Assembly: GCA_017303415.1 (NCBI GenBank)
Contig: JAFLBJ010000003.1
Location: 182,095 to 246,094, forward strand
DNA length: 64,000 nucleotides
Direction: 5' to 3'
From: Chitinophagales bacterium
GTDB lineage: Bacteria > Bacteroidota > Bacteroidia > Chitinophagales > Chitinophagaceae
Shown here: positions 1 to 9,346 of the stretch, piece by piece
Layout of the letters: the number at the start of each line of letters is the position of its first letter
Numbering within the stretch: the stretch's first letter is position 1
Notes under the pieces: generated by a model
Told to the model about the DNA's origin: nothing
The model's input: only the letters and a program-made list of their open reading frames with translations
The model's database searches: none
Position numbers and translations under genes: made by a program

Positions 1-1538
1 CTGAATTGTTCAATTACCTGTTGGGTCAGGTCCCTGGCCCGCTCGAGATAGTCTGTTTCACCCGTTACTTCCTGCAACTGGATCAAGGCTTCAATAAGAA
101 AGGCAAGATCATCCAGAAAAGCAGGGAACCGGGCTTGCCCGGATTTATAGGTATGGAGCCACTCCCCGTCGGGTTGTACAAATACCCGGAGCTGAAAATC
201 CATATTGGCTCTGGCCATTCGCAGGTAGTCCTTTTCTCCGGTGGCCGCATAGGCTTTGCAAAGTCCGGTCACCATCAACGCATTCCAACTCAATATCTGC
301 TTGTCATCCAACTGTGGCCTGACCCTTTTTTCGCGGTAGGCCAACAGTTTTCCCTTTCCCTCTGCAATGATCCGCCCCAGATCAGGAATTTCCCCCATTT
401 TGGCCACCCGGTCCCTTGCCACCCAGGGAATATTCCGGCCTTCCCAATTTCCTTCCTCCGTAATATCAAACCACTGGCAAAAAATCTCTCCCTCCTTTTC
501 CGGCAACAAGCCGATCACTTCTTCCCGGGAAAAGGTATAATATTTACCTTCTACCCCTTCACTGTCGGCATCGAGTGCGGAATAAAACCCTCCTTCGGGG
601 GAGGTCAACTCGCGTTCCACAAACCGAACCGTCTCGGCTATGACCTCCCGGTATTTCTCCTTTTTGGTCAACGCAAAGGCCTCGGCATATACCCCAAGCA
701 ATAAAGCATTATCGTATAGCATTTTTTCAAAATGGGGTACGAGCCACTCGGTATCGGTAGAATATCGGGTAAACCCACCCCCTATTTGATCATATAAACC
801 TCCAAGGGCCATCCGGTCAAGGCTCAGCAAAGCCTGCGTTAATGCATCTTCATTCCTTGTCTCGTGATGATAACGAAGCAGGTACTGAATCACTCCGGTC
901 TGAGGAAATTTGGGGGCACGGCCAAAACCACCCCAGGTCTTATCCGCCTGGCGAAGAATATTGACCGCCATGGCATGGGCATTTTCCTTTTGGTAAATGC
1001 TATCGGCTTCGGGTGATTGAATCCCAAATGAATTGGATTGGAGTAAATGCGCGGTCAGGTTCTCGGCCTGGGCATCGATCTCGTGGCGGCGTTCCGAAAA
1101 AGCCTGTACCACTCCCGTCAGCACATCCTGCCATGCGGGTCTGTTTTGAACAGGCTTTGGAGGAAAATAGGTCCCTCCATAAAAGGGTTTTCCCTCCGGG
1201 GTAAGAAAAACATTGAGCGGCCATCCCCCACTCCCGGTCATCGCCTGTACGGCATCCATATAAATATGGTCGAGATCGGGTCTCTCCTCCCGGTCAATTT
1301 TGATATTGATGAAATGGGTGTTCATGATCGCCGCGGTCTCCTCATTCTCAAAGCTCTCCCGTTCCATCACATGACACCAGTGACAGGCAGAATAACCAAT
1401 ACTGACCAGTATGGGCTTCTGATCATTCTTTGCTTTTTGAAGCGCCTCTTCACCCCAGGGATACCAATCTACGGGGTTATGGGCATGTTGTAATAAATAA
1501 GGACTTGTTTCGTGAATGAGACGATTGGTGTGGGACAT
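1..1538 (-). CDS. DUF255 thioredoxin-domain protein (YyaL/SPATA20 family), 3' end cut by window
   Basis: The reading frame starts at ATG 1538 and stays open to the left edge, giving about 512 residues of a family that is usually near 670-690, so the C-terminus lies outside the window. The N-terminus begins [25 protein letters not shown] and then carries the family signature [12 protein letters not shown], with CHWC in the place of the thioredoxin CxxC, followed by a [11 protein letters not shown] segment. The remainder should be the six-hairpin (glycosidase-like) part of the family. The exact function of this widespread family is not settled; redox or sugar-processing roles have been suggested. 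The call is from direct translation of the minus strand. Confidence 0.9.
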   Translation of the reverse strand, partial: MSHTNRLIHETSPYLLQHAHNPVDWYPWGEEALQKAKNDQKPILVSIGYSACHWCHVMERESFENEETAAIMNTHFINIKIDREERPDLDHIYMDAVQAMTGSGGWPLNVFLTPEGKPFYGGTYFPPKPVQNRPAWQDVLTGVVQAFSERRHEIDAQAENLTAHLLQSNSFGIQSPEADSIYQKENAHAMAVNILRQADKTWGGFGRAPKFPQTGVIQYLLRYHHETRNEDALTQALLSLDRMALGGLYDQIGGGFTRYSTDTEWLVPHFEKMLYDNALLLGVYAEAFALTKKEKYREVIAETVRFVERELTSPEGGFYSALDADSEGVEGKYYTFSREEVIGLLPEKEGEIFCQWFDITEEGNWEGRNIPWVARDRVAKMGEIPDLGRIIAEGKGKLLAYREKRVRPQLDDKQILSWNALMVTGLCKAYAATGEKDYLRMARANMDFQLRVFVQPDGEWLHTYKSGQARFPAFLDDLAFLIEALIQLQEVTGETDYLERARDLTQQVIEQF

Positions 1539-1551
1539 GGGGCAAAGGTAG

Positions 1552-1962
1552 GGATGACGGATGACGGATGACAGATGACGGGAAAGGATGTTGGATGTTG
1601 GATGTTGGATGTTGGATGACGGAGGACAGATGACAGATGACAGTTGACAGAGTTTCTACAATTGACCATTCCTTTGCCCCGGAGGGGCACCCCATCTGTA
1701 GCCCCGAATTATTTGTATTTCCCAAAGGCTCCGGAGGAGCCTCCTAATAATGCAATGATTTAATCAGTAATATTTGATCGACCGGAAATTAAAATTGAAT
1801 GATTAACCGGCGACCCCCTCCGGGGCAAAGAAATGGTCAATTGCAGAAACTCCGTCATCTGTCATCTGTCCTCCGTCATCCAACATCCAACATCCTTTCC
1901 CGTCATCTGTCCTCCGTCATCCAACATCCAACATCCTTTCCAGTCATCTGTCCTCACCCCTG
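1552..1962. repeat. Long inverted repeat built of 7-base words
   Basis: The left arm (about 1556-1690) is a run of seven-base words of the form GATGACG, GATGACA and GATGTTG, followed by a segment with GCCCCGGAGGGGC. The right arm (about 1811-1960) is its reverse complement with a few substitutions: the same words, the same AATTGACCAT block and the same GC-rich block. The roughly 120-base centre holds a second small palindrome around 1727-1743. The right arm slightly enters the end of hemD. No transposase or ORF belongs to it. It may act as a bidirectional terminator between the two convergently oriented transcripts of the neighbourhood, or be a REP/MITE-like element; both are inference. Confidence 0.8.
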
Positions 1963-2742
1963 ACTATTCAAAAAAACCTCCAGCGCAGCTACCATACTCG
2001 GTACCTGAGGACGTGGTGCCTGAATACCGATCTTCATGCCTGCTTCTTCCAGGGCTTTGGTGGTATTGCTACCAAAAGCACCCAGTATGGTTCCGTTCTG
2101 ACGGAATCCCGGCATATTATCAAAAAGGCTTTTTACACCGCTGGGAGTAAAGAGACAGATGACATCATAGGAATTCTTTACCAGAATATCCTTGACATCA
2201 TTGCTTTCGGTGCGGTACATGAAGGCGAGTGAATATTCACAATTATTCTCTTTGAGCCAATTGCAGATATCATTGTCCTGCTGATTCTCGGAACATACAT
2301 ACAGGAATTTCTCGTTGGCCTTATGTTTGTTGATGGCATCAAACAGGCTCCTGTTGGAACCATCGGCGCCATAAAACACTTTACGTTTGCGGTAAAGAAT
2401 AAACTTCTGCAGATAGAGTGCCACCGCTTCTGTGATACAGAAATACTTTGTATCCTGTGACACATTCACTTTCATTTCTTCGCAGGTGCGGAAAAAATGA
2501 TCAATCGCATTCCGGCTGGTGAAGATCACCCCGGTATAGTTGACGATATCAATCTTTTGTTTGCGGAATTCCTTGGCCGGTATAGGTACCAACCGGATTA
2601 GCGGATGGAAGTCAAGCGCAACTTTATACTTCCTGGACAGCTCGAAATAGGGCGATTTTTCGCTTTCTGGCCTTGGTTGGGTAATCAGAATCCTCTTCAC
2701 TTTTCCTTTGGGTTTGATGATGGCATCCCTTTTATTTGTCAT
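1954..2742 (-). CDS. hemD: Uroporphyrinogen-III synthase (HemD)
   Basis: A 262-residue protein whose N-terminus (KGKVKRILITQPRPESEKSPY) and internal YTGVIFTSRNAIDHFF segment are the typical first halves of the two alpha/beta domains of uroporphyrinogen-III synthase, with FTPSGVKSLF and GAFGSNTTKALEEAG in the second half. The enzyme cyclises hydroxymethylbilane to uroporphyrinogen III in the cytosol, the branch point to haem, sirohaem and cobalamin. It lies 40 bases downstream of the DUF4271 membrane protein gene in the same direction, an arrangement common in Bacteroidota. Sequence conservation in HemD is low, but the fold pattern and neighbour make the call safe. Confidence 0.9.
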   Translation of the reverse strand: MTNKRDAIIKPKGKVKRILITQPRPESEKSPYFELSRKYKVALDFHPLIRLVPIPAKEFRKQKIDIVNYTGVIFTSRNAIDHFFRTCEEMKVNVSQDTKYFCITEAVALYLQKFILYRKRKVFYGADGSNRSLFDAINKHKANEKFLYVCSENQQDNDICNWLKENNCEYSLAFMYRTESNDVKDILVKNSYDVICLFTPSGVKSLFDNMPGFRQNGTILGAFGSNTTKALEEAGMKIGIQAPRPQVPSMVAALEVFLNSQG

Positions 2743-2782
2743 AAGGCTCAGCTCAAAAGTTTTGCAAAGTTAACGACTTCTT

Positions 2783-3694
2783 TTAAATAACAAGCAATAA
2801 CAGCTTGTAGATCAAGACAAGGGGAATGATCTCAAATCCGAATATGTATAACAGGAAATGGAATAGATTGACTTTAACCCGGTTACGTGATAATTGAAAG
2901 GTTAAAACAATTCGATAAAGCCAGGCCAGTGTCAGTCCCACAAAGGAAAAATAGAGTGCAAATTGGGCCAGGGACGAACCAGCCAGAAAGATCAATACGA
3001 GACAGGGAAGCAAAAACATCCCGATCATCTTATTGATCATAAATACAATAAAGGAATAATCATCCGCAGGATCAGTAAGCTGGAATAACCAGCCAGAAAA
3101 CTTGAGGGTCGCGTATTTTCCTAAATAAATAGCACAAAGCCCCCCGGTAGCATACAGGGCTTGTATCCAGAAATTATCTACTTTTTCCAGATTATAATAG
3201 TTAAGCAGGAAACTAATATACAAACCTCCGACAACGAGAAAGAAGATGTTCAGCAACAACGATGGCAAGGGGGTCTGCACCAATTGCTCATACAATTGTC
3301 TTTGCTTTAGGGTACGTTGAAAAAATATGCGGAACAGGTCAGCAAAATATTTGGGGAACAATTTCTTTAATATCCCAAGAAATAAAATGAGCACTACCAG
3401 CACATAGAAAAAGATCTCTTTCCCCTGAAAATCCCGTTTGGGGGGATCCTTGCGTGGCGGTGGCGGAGGAACAGCCCTGGCCTTGGCGATCGAGTCATTC
3501 AGGTATTTCACCTGGGCAAGACTATCGGCGATCCGGATGGAGTCGAGCTTTGCACTGGTGGTATCTATTATCACCGGTGGTATGACAACGGTCCTGACCG
3601 TATCGGGTGGGACAGAAAGACTGTCTGGGCCCTGCGCGGATACGGACCGGGAAAACCAAATAAACAGGAATAAAAGAAAATAGGGCCTCATCAT
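2783..3694 (-). CDS. DUF4271 domain membrane protein
   Basis: A 303-residue protein with an N-terminal signal peptide (MMRPYFLLFLFIWFSRSVSAQ), a proline-rich linker (around residues 74-88) and then about six or seven hydrophobic segments (EIFFYVLVVLILFLGIL, LNIFFLVVGGLYISFLL, SFIVFMINKMIGMFLLPCLVLIFLAGS, LLYIFGFEIIPLVLIYKLLL). The family is restricted to Bacteroidota and has no assigned reaction. Its genomic link to hemD suggests a role in tetrapyrrole metabolism or in the envelope, but this is inference. Spacing to hemD is 40 bases; the two probably share a transcript. Confidence 0.8.
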   Translation of the reverse strand: MMRPYFLLFLFIWFSRSVSAQGPDSLSVPPDTVRTVVIPPVIIDTTSAKLDSIRIADSLAQVKYLNDSIAKARAVPPPPPRKDPPKRDFQGKEIFFYVLVVLILFLGILKKLFPKYFADLFRIFFQRTLKQRQLYEQLVQTPLPSLLLNIFFLVVGGLYISFLLNYYNLEKVDNFWIQALYATGGLCAIYLGKYATLKFSGWLFQLTDPADDYSFIVFMINKMIGMFLLPCLVLIFLAGSSLAQFALYFSFVGLTLAWLYRIVLTFQLSRNRVKVNLFHFLLYIFGFEIIPLVLIYKLLLLVI

Positions 3695-3723
3695 GTTGCG
3701 GCAAAAGTAGATAAATCTTAGCG

Positions 3724-5541
3724 CTAGAAATAACTTACAAAACCGACATGGACTTTGGATTGCTGGAGGTTGATCCGGGTATCGTCCCTTTTGCCTACCG
3801 CCCAGGCCAGATTGAATACCCCGGCCTTGGTTTCAAAGGCCAGACCCAGACCGGTACTAAAATAACGGTGTTTCTGTCTGTTCTCTCCCCTTGAGCCGCC
3901 CCAACCGCCGTCGGTAAAGACATAAAAAAAAGAGTTCAACCCAATGAGGTAGCGGTATTCAAGGGTGGCCACCAGGTATTCGGAGAGGTATTGACTTTCT
4001 TCGTCGAAGCCCCTTAAGAGCTTAAAGCCCCCGATCTGAAACAATTCATTCCGGAAAATGGATCCGCTCTGGAACCATCCGCCGTTTAGGGAGGTGCGGA
4101 TCACGCTTTGCCCCTTTAGCCGGAAATACCGCGAAGCATTAGCCTTTACCCGGAACTGATAAGAACTGAGCTTAACGGTATCGTATAAACGCTCAAAATC
4201 ATAGGCCGGGTCAGATGGGTCTTTCAATTCCACAATCTCATTGTTCTTTCTGATCTTTTTTGTCCCGGCTGTACCCGTAAGCTGTACCACCCAACCTTTC
4301 CGGGGATTGTTGCGATAGTCTGTTTGATTCCATTCATAATCCAATCCCAAATTGGAGGAACTGACATCTGCAATATCCGGCAATCGTCTTGTTTGCAGAA
4401 TGGTGGCTGTATTGATGCCACCCTGGCTCAGGATGGTTTGAAAACGCTGAAAGAAGAGACTGACCGTTCGATTCGCCGTAAGGGCATATCGTCCGCCAAA
4501 CTGCATATTTACATTGAGAAAAGAACTGTCCTTGCGAAACATGTCAAAGGCAAGGTCGAGACCCAGGTTGGATTTAAAAATAAAGGGTTGCCGGAACAGG
4601 ATATTGAGCCGGGGAGATTTGACCTGGAGCTGTTGCCAGTTGAGGCCAAAGATCTCTCCATTTCCCAATGCATTATTGAGCCGGATATTGGCTTCGCCGG
4701 TAACGAGTAATCTTTTGGAGGAAAACTGATCGCTATTGGGAAGAAAACCCACCAGAAAATTGATCTGGCTGCTTTTCTTGGGTTTCAAATGAAGGTTGAG
4801 TACCGAACCTGTGCCCAGCAGGCTGAGGTCATAAGGTTTAATTTCCTCCACATAATTCAACTCGAGTAATCGGGCGGATATCCGTTCCAATTTAGAGCGG
4901 TCAAAAAAACTTCCATTGGGTATCTCCAGAAAACGCTGAAGGAAAAAATTAGAAATCTTTGCACCCCCGTAAAGACGAATGCTGTCAATTTTATAAGCAG
5001 GGCCCTTATCCACCACCAATTGGCCTGAAAGGCTGTCGCCATTCACCTGCATGCTATCAAAATAGATACGGCCAAAAGGATGACCATTGTTTTCCAGGTA
5101 ACTGAGCATCCGCTGTTGCAAACCCTGGTTGAGTTGGATGTCAAGCGGTTTACCTTCAAATCCGGAGGCCTTCCAGCCAATAGCATCCAATAAAGCGGGG
5201 TCCACCCGGCGTGTATCCAATTTGTTCCAATAATAAATACTCCCGGCATAGATCACTACCCGGGCAAATGTAGAATCATAGGAAATAGAATCCAGGGAAG
5301 CCGTGATATACCCTTTTTCCTGCATCAGGGCGGGCAGCCCGATTACATATCGGGTACAGGCATCCCTGTCGGGAAAATCCTGGGTCAGGCGTAGGGTATT
5401 GGTAAAAAAGGAAAGCGGTTTATCTACCGGAACGATCTCCAGGCGGTAGCTGCCCTGGGCCATGGCATAACTTGCCAGGACCAGGAAAAACTGGATCCCT
5501 ACAAGACTCCTTAGATGCTTTCGTACTTTTGCCATGAACAT
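3724..5541 (-). CDS. BamA/TamA-family outer membrane protein
   Basis: A 605-residue Omp85-superfamily protein. The N-terminus has a signal peptide (SLVGIQFFLVLASYAMAQG); about 270 residues of POTRA-like repeats follow (GPAYKIDSIRLYGGAKISNFFLQRFLEIPNG is a good POTRA match). The C-terminal half is a 16-strand-barrel-like region ending in VGFVSYF, with the surface-antigen segment FQIGGFKLLRGFDEESQYLSEYLVATLEYRYL, which corresponds to the lid-loop RGF motif of the family (here LRGF). It is shorter than BamA itself (near 750-880), so it is likely a TamA-like or Bacteroidota-specific paralogue. ATG codons at 5541 and 5535 both give a usable start. It is divergent from hemW, with only 26 bases between the starts. 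Confidence 0.85.
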   Translation of the reverse strand: MFMAKVRKHLRSLVGIQFFLVLASYAMAQGSYRLEIVPVDKPLSFFTNTLRLTQDFPDRDACTRYVIGLPALMQEKGYITASLDSISYDSTFARVVIYAGSIYYWNKLDTRRVDPALLDAIGWKASGFEGKPLDIQLNQGLQQRMLSYLENNGHPFGRIYFDSMQVNGDSLSGQLVVDKGPAYKIDSIRLYGGAKISNFFLQRFLEIPNGSFFDRSKLERISARLLELNYVEEIKPYDLSLLGTGSVLNLHLKPKKSSQINFLVGFLPNSDQFSSKRLLVTGEANIRLNNALGNGEIFGLNWQQLQVKSPRLNILFRQPFIFKSNLGLDLAFDMFRKDSSFLNVNMQFGGRYALTANRTVSLFFQRFQTILSQGGINTATILQTRRLPDIADVSSSNLGLDYEWNQTDYRNNPRKGWVVQLTGTAGTKKIRKNNEIVELKDPSDPAYDFERLYDTVKLSSYQFRVKANASRYFRLKGQSVIRTSLNGGWFQSGSIFRNELFQIGGFKLLRGFDEESQYLSEYLVATLEYRYLIGLNSFFYVFTDGGWGGSRGENRQKHRYFSTGLGLAFETKAGVFNLAWAVGKRDDTRINLQQSKVHVGFVSYF

Positions 5542-5567
5542 CGATACAAAAATAGAGAACTCCTTAC

Positions 5568-6683
5568 GTGGCAGGTATTTATCTTCATATCCCTTTTTGC
5601 CGGCAGGCTTGCCACTATTGCAATTTCCACTTTACCACTTCTCTCCGGCGTAAAAACGAATTAACCGCCGCTTTATTGAAAGAGATCGATATCCGTCGTG
5701 ATTACCTGGGGGGCGAACCCATAGAAACCATCTATTTTGGCGGGGGCACACCCAGTCTCCTCCATCCGGATGAACTGCGGTCCATCCTTGAAAAGATACA
5801 CCAGACCCATTCAGTGTCCGGGGAGGCGGAGATCACCCTTGAATCCAACCCGGATGATATTGAAATAGGGATGCTGGAGGCCTGGAAGGGATCAGGCATC
5901 ACCCGGCTCAGTATCGGAATTCAGTCCTTTTTTGACGAGGACCTCCGTTGGATGAACCGGGCGCACAATGCGGACCAGGCATTGAAGGCCCTGGAATGGG
6001 TGATGCGTTATTTTCCCAATACCACAGCCGACCTGATCTATGGAACGCCCTATCTGACCGATGAAAAATGGAAACAAAATCTGGATCAGCTGCTGGGTTT
6101 TGGTGTACCCCATATCTCCTCCTATGCCCTGACCGTAGAACCTCAAACCCTTTTACACAAAAAAATAGAAAAAGGCCTGAGCCCGGATGTGGACCCTGAC
6201 CGCCAAGCCCGGCAATTTCTGCTATTGATGGAAAGAATGGAAAAGGAGGGATTTGAACACTATGAAATCTCCAATTTTGCCAAACCGGGTTTCCGCAGCC
6301 GGCATAATTCATCGTATTGGGATGGGAAGAAATACCTGGGCCTTGGTCCCTCAGCTCATTCTTTTGATGGCACATCAAGTCAATGGAATATCGCCAATAA
6401 CAGCCGGTACCTGAACGGCCTGGCCTTCGATGAATTGGTATTTGAAAAAGAGATCCTGACTCCGGTACAACGGTTGAATGAATACATCATGACCTCGCTG
6501 AGGACGCTTGAAGGAATTGACCTGGAAAGGATACCCGCTGATTATCGGGATCATTTACACAAAGCCAGCGAGAAGTATATATTGGATGAGACCCTGCGAC
6601 AGGAAGGGGCCAGATTGATACTTACCCGAAAAGGGAAACTCTTTGCCGACGGAATTGCCAGCGATCTCTTTCGTGATCAGTGA
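5568..6683 (+). CDS. hemW: Radical SAM haem chaperone HemW
   Basis: A 371-residue protein starting with GTG at 5568 (MAGIYLHIPFCRQACHYC). The CxxxCxxC cluster motif is at residues 11, 15 and 18, and YFGGGTPS and RLSIGIQSF are the SAM-binding landmarks of the HemN/HemW family. It has the HemW-type cluster spacing and the C-terminal HemN_C region (LNEYIMTSLRTLEGIDL). HemW is thought to hand haem to respiratory proteins rather than oxidise coproporphyrinogen. No better ATG exists near the conserved N-terminus, and the upstream gene diverges 26 bases away, which supports the GTG start. Confidence 0.92.
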   Translation: MAGIYLHIPFCRQACHYCNFHFTTSLRRKNELTAALLKEIDIRRDYLGGEPIETIYFGGGTPSLLHPDELRSILEKIHQTHSVSGEAEITLESNPDDIEIGMLEAWKGSGITRLSIGIQSFFDEDLRWMNRAHNADQALKALEWVMRYFPNTTADLIYGTPYLTDEKWKQNLDQLLGFGVPHISSYALTVEPQTLLHKKIEKGLSPDVDPDRQARQFLLLMERMEKEGFEHYEISNFAKPGFRSRHNSSYWDGKKYLGLGPSAHSFDGTSSQWNIANNSRYLNGLAFDELVFEKEILTPVQRLNEYIMTSLRTLEGIDLERIPADYRDHLHKASEKYILDETLRQEGARLILTRKGKLFADGIASDLFRDQ

Positions 6684-6781
6684 TGGCGGTGGCGAAAGTA
6701 AAGCCAGGCCTGCCGGATCACCAGAGAGAGCACCATCAGGGAGATGGCCATGGGTCCTATACCGTGAAAAGAAAGAGGCAT
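6677..6781 (-). CDS. Possible 34-residue membrane peptide
   Basis: A short open frame from ATG 6781 to a stop at 6677-6679, overlapping the end of hemW on the other strand. The peptide has one hydrophobic stretch (GPMAISLMVLSLVIRQAWLYF) and a basic, histidine-rich tail (RHRHH). It has the shape of a single-pass small membrane protein, but there is no recognised family and no visible ribosome binding site. It could equally be chance coding opposite the hemW terminus. Confidence 0.3.
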   Translation of the reverse strand: MPLSFHGIGPMAISLMVLSLVIRQAWLYFRHRHH

Positions 6782-6784
6782 TTT

Positions 6785-6905
6785 ATTTAGCTTTTAGCTG
6801 TTAGCCTATAGCGTGTAGTTTACATCTTTTGCCATTTGTTTCTTAAAATTCCTGTTCGATACAAACTCTAAAAAACGAATAACTAACCACTAAAGGCCTA
6901 AAGCT
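6785..6905. repeat. Short inverted pair of 7-base TTAGC words
   Basis: The left part (6787-6825) reads as phased heptamers TTAGCTT, TTAGCTG, TTAGCCT, ATAGCGT and GTAGTTT. The right part (about 6876-6907), read on the minus strand, gives ATAGCTT, TAGGCCT, TTAGTGG and TTAGTTA. The two form an imperfect hairpin between the convergent hemW and gpsA genes, where a terminator would be expected. It has the same period as the arrays at 1552 and 20031 but a different word. Confidence 0.6.
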
Positions 6906-6910
6906 ATATT

Positions 6911-7948
6911 TCAGACCAGCACTTCTTCCACCCGTTTAAACCCTTCTTTCGCTTTAACATTTTCCCAGAGAATCTCGTAAATCGTTCGGGCTATCGGCAT
7001 ATCCGCACCGATCTGTTTATTTATTTCAAACACACAACGCGAGGCGTTGTATCCTTCTGCTACCATGTTCATTTCCAACTGCGCTGTTTTGACCGAGTAG
7101 CCTTTCCCGATCATATTCCCAAAACTGCGGTTACGGCTGTAGAGGGAATAACAGGTTACCAGCAAATCACCTAGATACACACTCGCTGCATAGTTGGCTG
7201 ATTTCTTATGGGTTACCGGGTCTTCACCTTCGTGTATCCCTACCTCGATATGGTGGATACCCACTTTGCGAAGAAAACCCGCCATTTCATCCGCACAATT
7301 AGCGATCAACACACTCAGGAAATTATCACCATAATCCAGGCCATGCGCCATTCCTGCTCCCAGTGCATAAATATTCTTCAAAACCGCGGCATACTGCACT
7401 CCATAAACATCACTGTTGGAAATGGTGTTGAGGTAGCTGGTTTTAAAGTATGACGCTATTTCAGCGGTCTTGGTTTCATCTTTACCGGAAAAAGTGAGAT
7501 AGGAGAGTTTTTCGGAGGCTACTTCTTCCGCGTGACAGGGCCCCATGACCGTAAAGTACTGGGAGATATCCACCTGAAAATCATCGTTCAGGTATTCATT
7601 GATGAGGATATTCCTTTCAGGCAGGATGCCTTTTACAGCTGAAATAACAGTTTTACCTACCCAGTCGGCCGGCTTTAATACCGAAAGCGTTGAATAGACA
7701 TACGCTGAAGGCACTGCCAGCAGTACGGTATCAGTGGCTGCCATCAGCTCCCGTATATCCGTGTGCAGGGTAAGCAGTGAGGTGTCAAAATTTACCGAAC
7801 TGAGATAGGTCGGGTTATGTTTTCGGGTGGCTATATGCTCCACCATGGACTCCCCCCGCACCAGCCAATGGATGGGATGCCTGTTATCGGTCAGTAATTT
7901 GGCAAGCGCGGTAGCCCAGGACCCCGAGCCTATGATTCCAACATTCAT
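6911..7948 (-). CDS. gpsA: NAD(P)-dependent glycerol-3-phosphate dehydrogenase
   Basis: A 345-residue protein with the N-terminal dinucleotide-binding GSGSWATALAKLL, the MGPCHAEEVA and KNIYALGAGMAHGLDYGDN segments of GpsA, and a C-terminal GYNASRCVFEINKQ region. It reduces dihydroxyacetone phosphate to sn-glycerol 3-phosphate for phospholipid synthesis in the cytosol. It starts 2 bases after the stop of the efflux adaptor gene, so it is the distal gene of the TolC-HlyD transcript. In many relatives that place is taken by an ABC permease. Confidence 0.92.
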   Translation of the reverse strand: MNVGIIGSGSWATALAKLLTDNRHPIHWLVRGESMVEHIATRKHNPTYLSSVNFDTSLLTLHTDIRELMAATDTVLLAVPSAYVYSTLSVLKPADWVGKTVISAVKGILPERNILINEYLNDDFQVDISQYFTVMGPCHAEEVASEKLSYLTFSGKDETKTAEIASYFKTSYLNTISNSDVYGVQYAAVLKNIYALGAGMAHGLDYGDNFLSVLIANCADEMAGFLRKVGIHHIEVGIHEGEDPVTHKKSANYAASVYLGDLLVTCYSLYSRNRSFGNMIGKGYSVKTAQLEMNMVAEGYNASRCVFEINKQIGADMPIARTIYEILWENVKAKEGFKRVEEVLV

Positions 7949-7950
7949 TT

Positions 7951-9327
7951 CTAATTCTTCGTTTCGAACAACTTGTCCTTGTCCACCTTGGTCACTTTGG
8001 CGCCATCTTTCAATGTTTTGCTCACCACATTAAATGGTCCGGAAACAACCTCTTCTCCACCTTTAAGTCCGGTCTTGACCTGTATATTATTGATGTCCTG
8101 GATACCAGTGGTCACCACGGTTTTCTTCACCGTACCATCGGCCTGAAGAATGAAAACTACTTCTTCCAGTTCATCAAGGTCTACTGTAGGTTCTGATTCT
8201 TCTCCGTTTGATTCGTCAGGTTTATTGTTCTTTTTCTCTTCTTTTTTCTTGTCATCAATGGTTTTATCACCGCCTTTAACACGGGTAGCTACTGCATTGA
8301 TCGGAACAGCGAGTACATTTTCAACCCGGCTGGTTTTGATATCTGCACTGGCATTCATACCGGGGCGGAAGGGGAACCGGCGAGGTTTGGCGGGATCGAT
8401 CAGGTCTTTGTAGGAAGCGGGGTCAAGACGGATCCGCACTTCATAATTCGTAACATCTGTAGCGCTGGTCAGTGAAGTACTCTTCACACTGCTGGCGATC
8501 TGCGTCACTACCCCTTTGAATTTGCGGTTATTGTAGGCATCCACTTCCACATCGGCAGAATCACCGATGCTAACTTTGATCACATCATTTTCTCCTACAT
8601 CCACACGTACTTCGATCACCGACATATCCGCTACGCGCATCATTTCGGTACCGATATTAAAACTGTTACCGGCCACACGTTCACCTTTTTTCACAGTGAG
8701 GGCAGAGATTACTCCGTCCATCGGCGCAACAAGTGTTGTACGGCTCAGGTCTTTATTGGCCCGGGTCAAACTGGCCTGGGCACTTTGAACACCGGCCTTG
8801 TTTCCACGAATGCCTTCTTTCGCTGCATTATAATTGGCCAGCGCTGATTGATAGGCACTTTCGGCTTGTTCAAATTCCGCTTTGGAAATGATCTTATCAT
8901 CCAGTAATTGCTTCTGACGATTGTATGTCCGTTCTGCCTGGTCGAGTGTAGCCTTCAGGGCATTCAACTGAGCCGAGCTGTTGGCGGCCACTGCTTCCTG
9001 CTGATTGACGGCAGCTGCGGCCTGGTCACGTTGTGTAGCATAGATATCTGCATAGATACGGGCAAGTACCTGGCCTTTCCGTACGCTATCCCCTTCTTCC
9101 ACATTCAGTTCTACTACTTCCCCGGAGATATCCGGACTGATCTTGACCTCAATTTCGGGATAAACTTTTCCGCTTGCATTCACGGACTCAACGATGGTCT
9201 TATTGCCGACCTTTTCTACGGACACCTTGATCCCTGTTTCTTTTTTGCCTGAAATCAATTTCCCTATAAACAATATCGCGATCAAAGCACCCAGGCCGAT
9301 CAATATCCATTTAACTGTTTTGCTCAT
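7951..9327 (-). CDS. HlyD/MacA-type efflux periplasmic adaptor
   Basis: A 458-residue membrane-fusion protein: an N-terminal membrane anchor (VKWILIGLGALIAILFIGKLI), a lipoyl half-motif (VYPEIEVKISPDISGEVVELNVEEGDSVRKGQVLARI), a long coiled-coil hairpin rich in A, Q and E (about residues 115-190), the second lipoyl half (TTLVAPMDGVISALTVKKGERVAG) and beta-barrel and membrane-proximal domains. A charged linker (about 365-390, KKKEEKKNNKPDESNGEESEP region) interrupts the last domain. It should join an inner-membrane pump to the TolC protein encoded 19 bases upstream. No pump gene lies next to it. Confidence 0.9.
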   Translation of the reverse strand: MSKTVKWILIGLGALIAILFIGKLISGKKETGIKVSVEKVGNKTIVESVNASGKVYPEIEVKISPDISGEVVELNVEEGDSVRKGQVLARIYADIYATQRDQAAAAVNQQEAVAANSSAQLNALKATLDQAERTYNRQKQLLDDKIISKAEFEQAESAYQSALANYNAAKEGIRGNKAGVQSAQASLTRANKDLSRTTLVAPMDGVISALTVKKGERVAGNSFNIGTEMMRVADMSVIEVRVDVGENDVIKVSIGDSADVEVDAYNNRKFKGVVTQIASSVKSTSLTSATDVTNYEVRIRLDPASYKDLIDPAKPRRFPFRPGMNASADIKTSRVENVLAVPINAVATRVKGGDKTIDDKKKEEKKNNKPDESNGEESEPTVDLDELEEVVFILQADGTVKKTVVTTGIQDINNIQVKTGLKGGEEVVSGPFNVVSKTLKDGAKVTKVDKDKLFETKN

Positions 9328-9346
9328 GTTGTAATTTTTGAAATAC

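Noticed and set aside
6..704. Plus-strand frame of 232 codons
   Set aside because: It is the antisense of the DUF255 gene, whose minus-strand translation has clear family motifs.
1556..1660. CRISPR array
   Set aside because: The repeats are seven bases long with no spacers, and an inverted copy follows.
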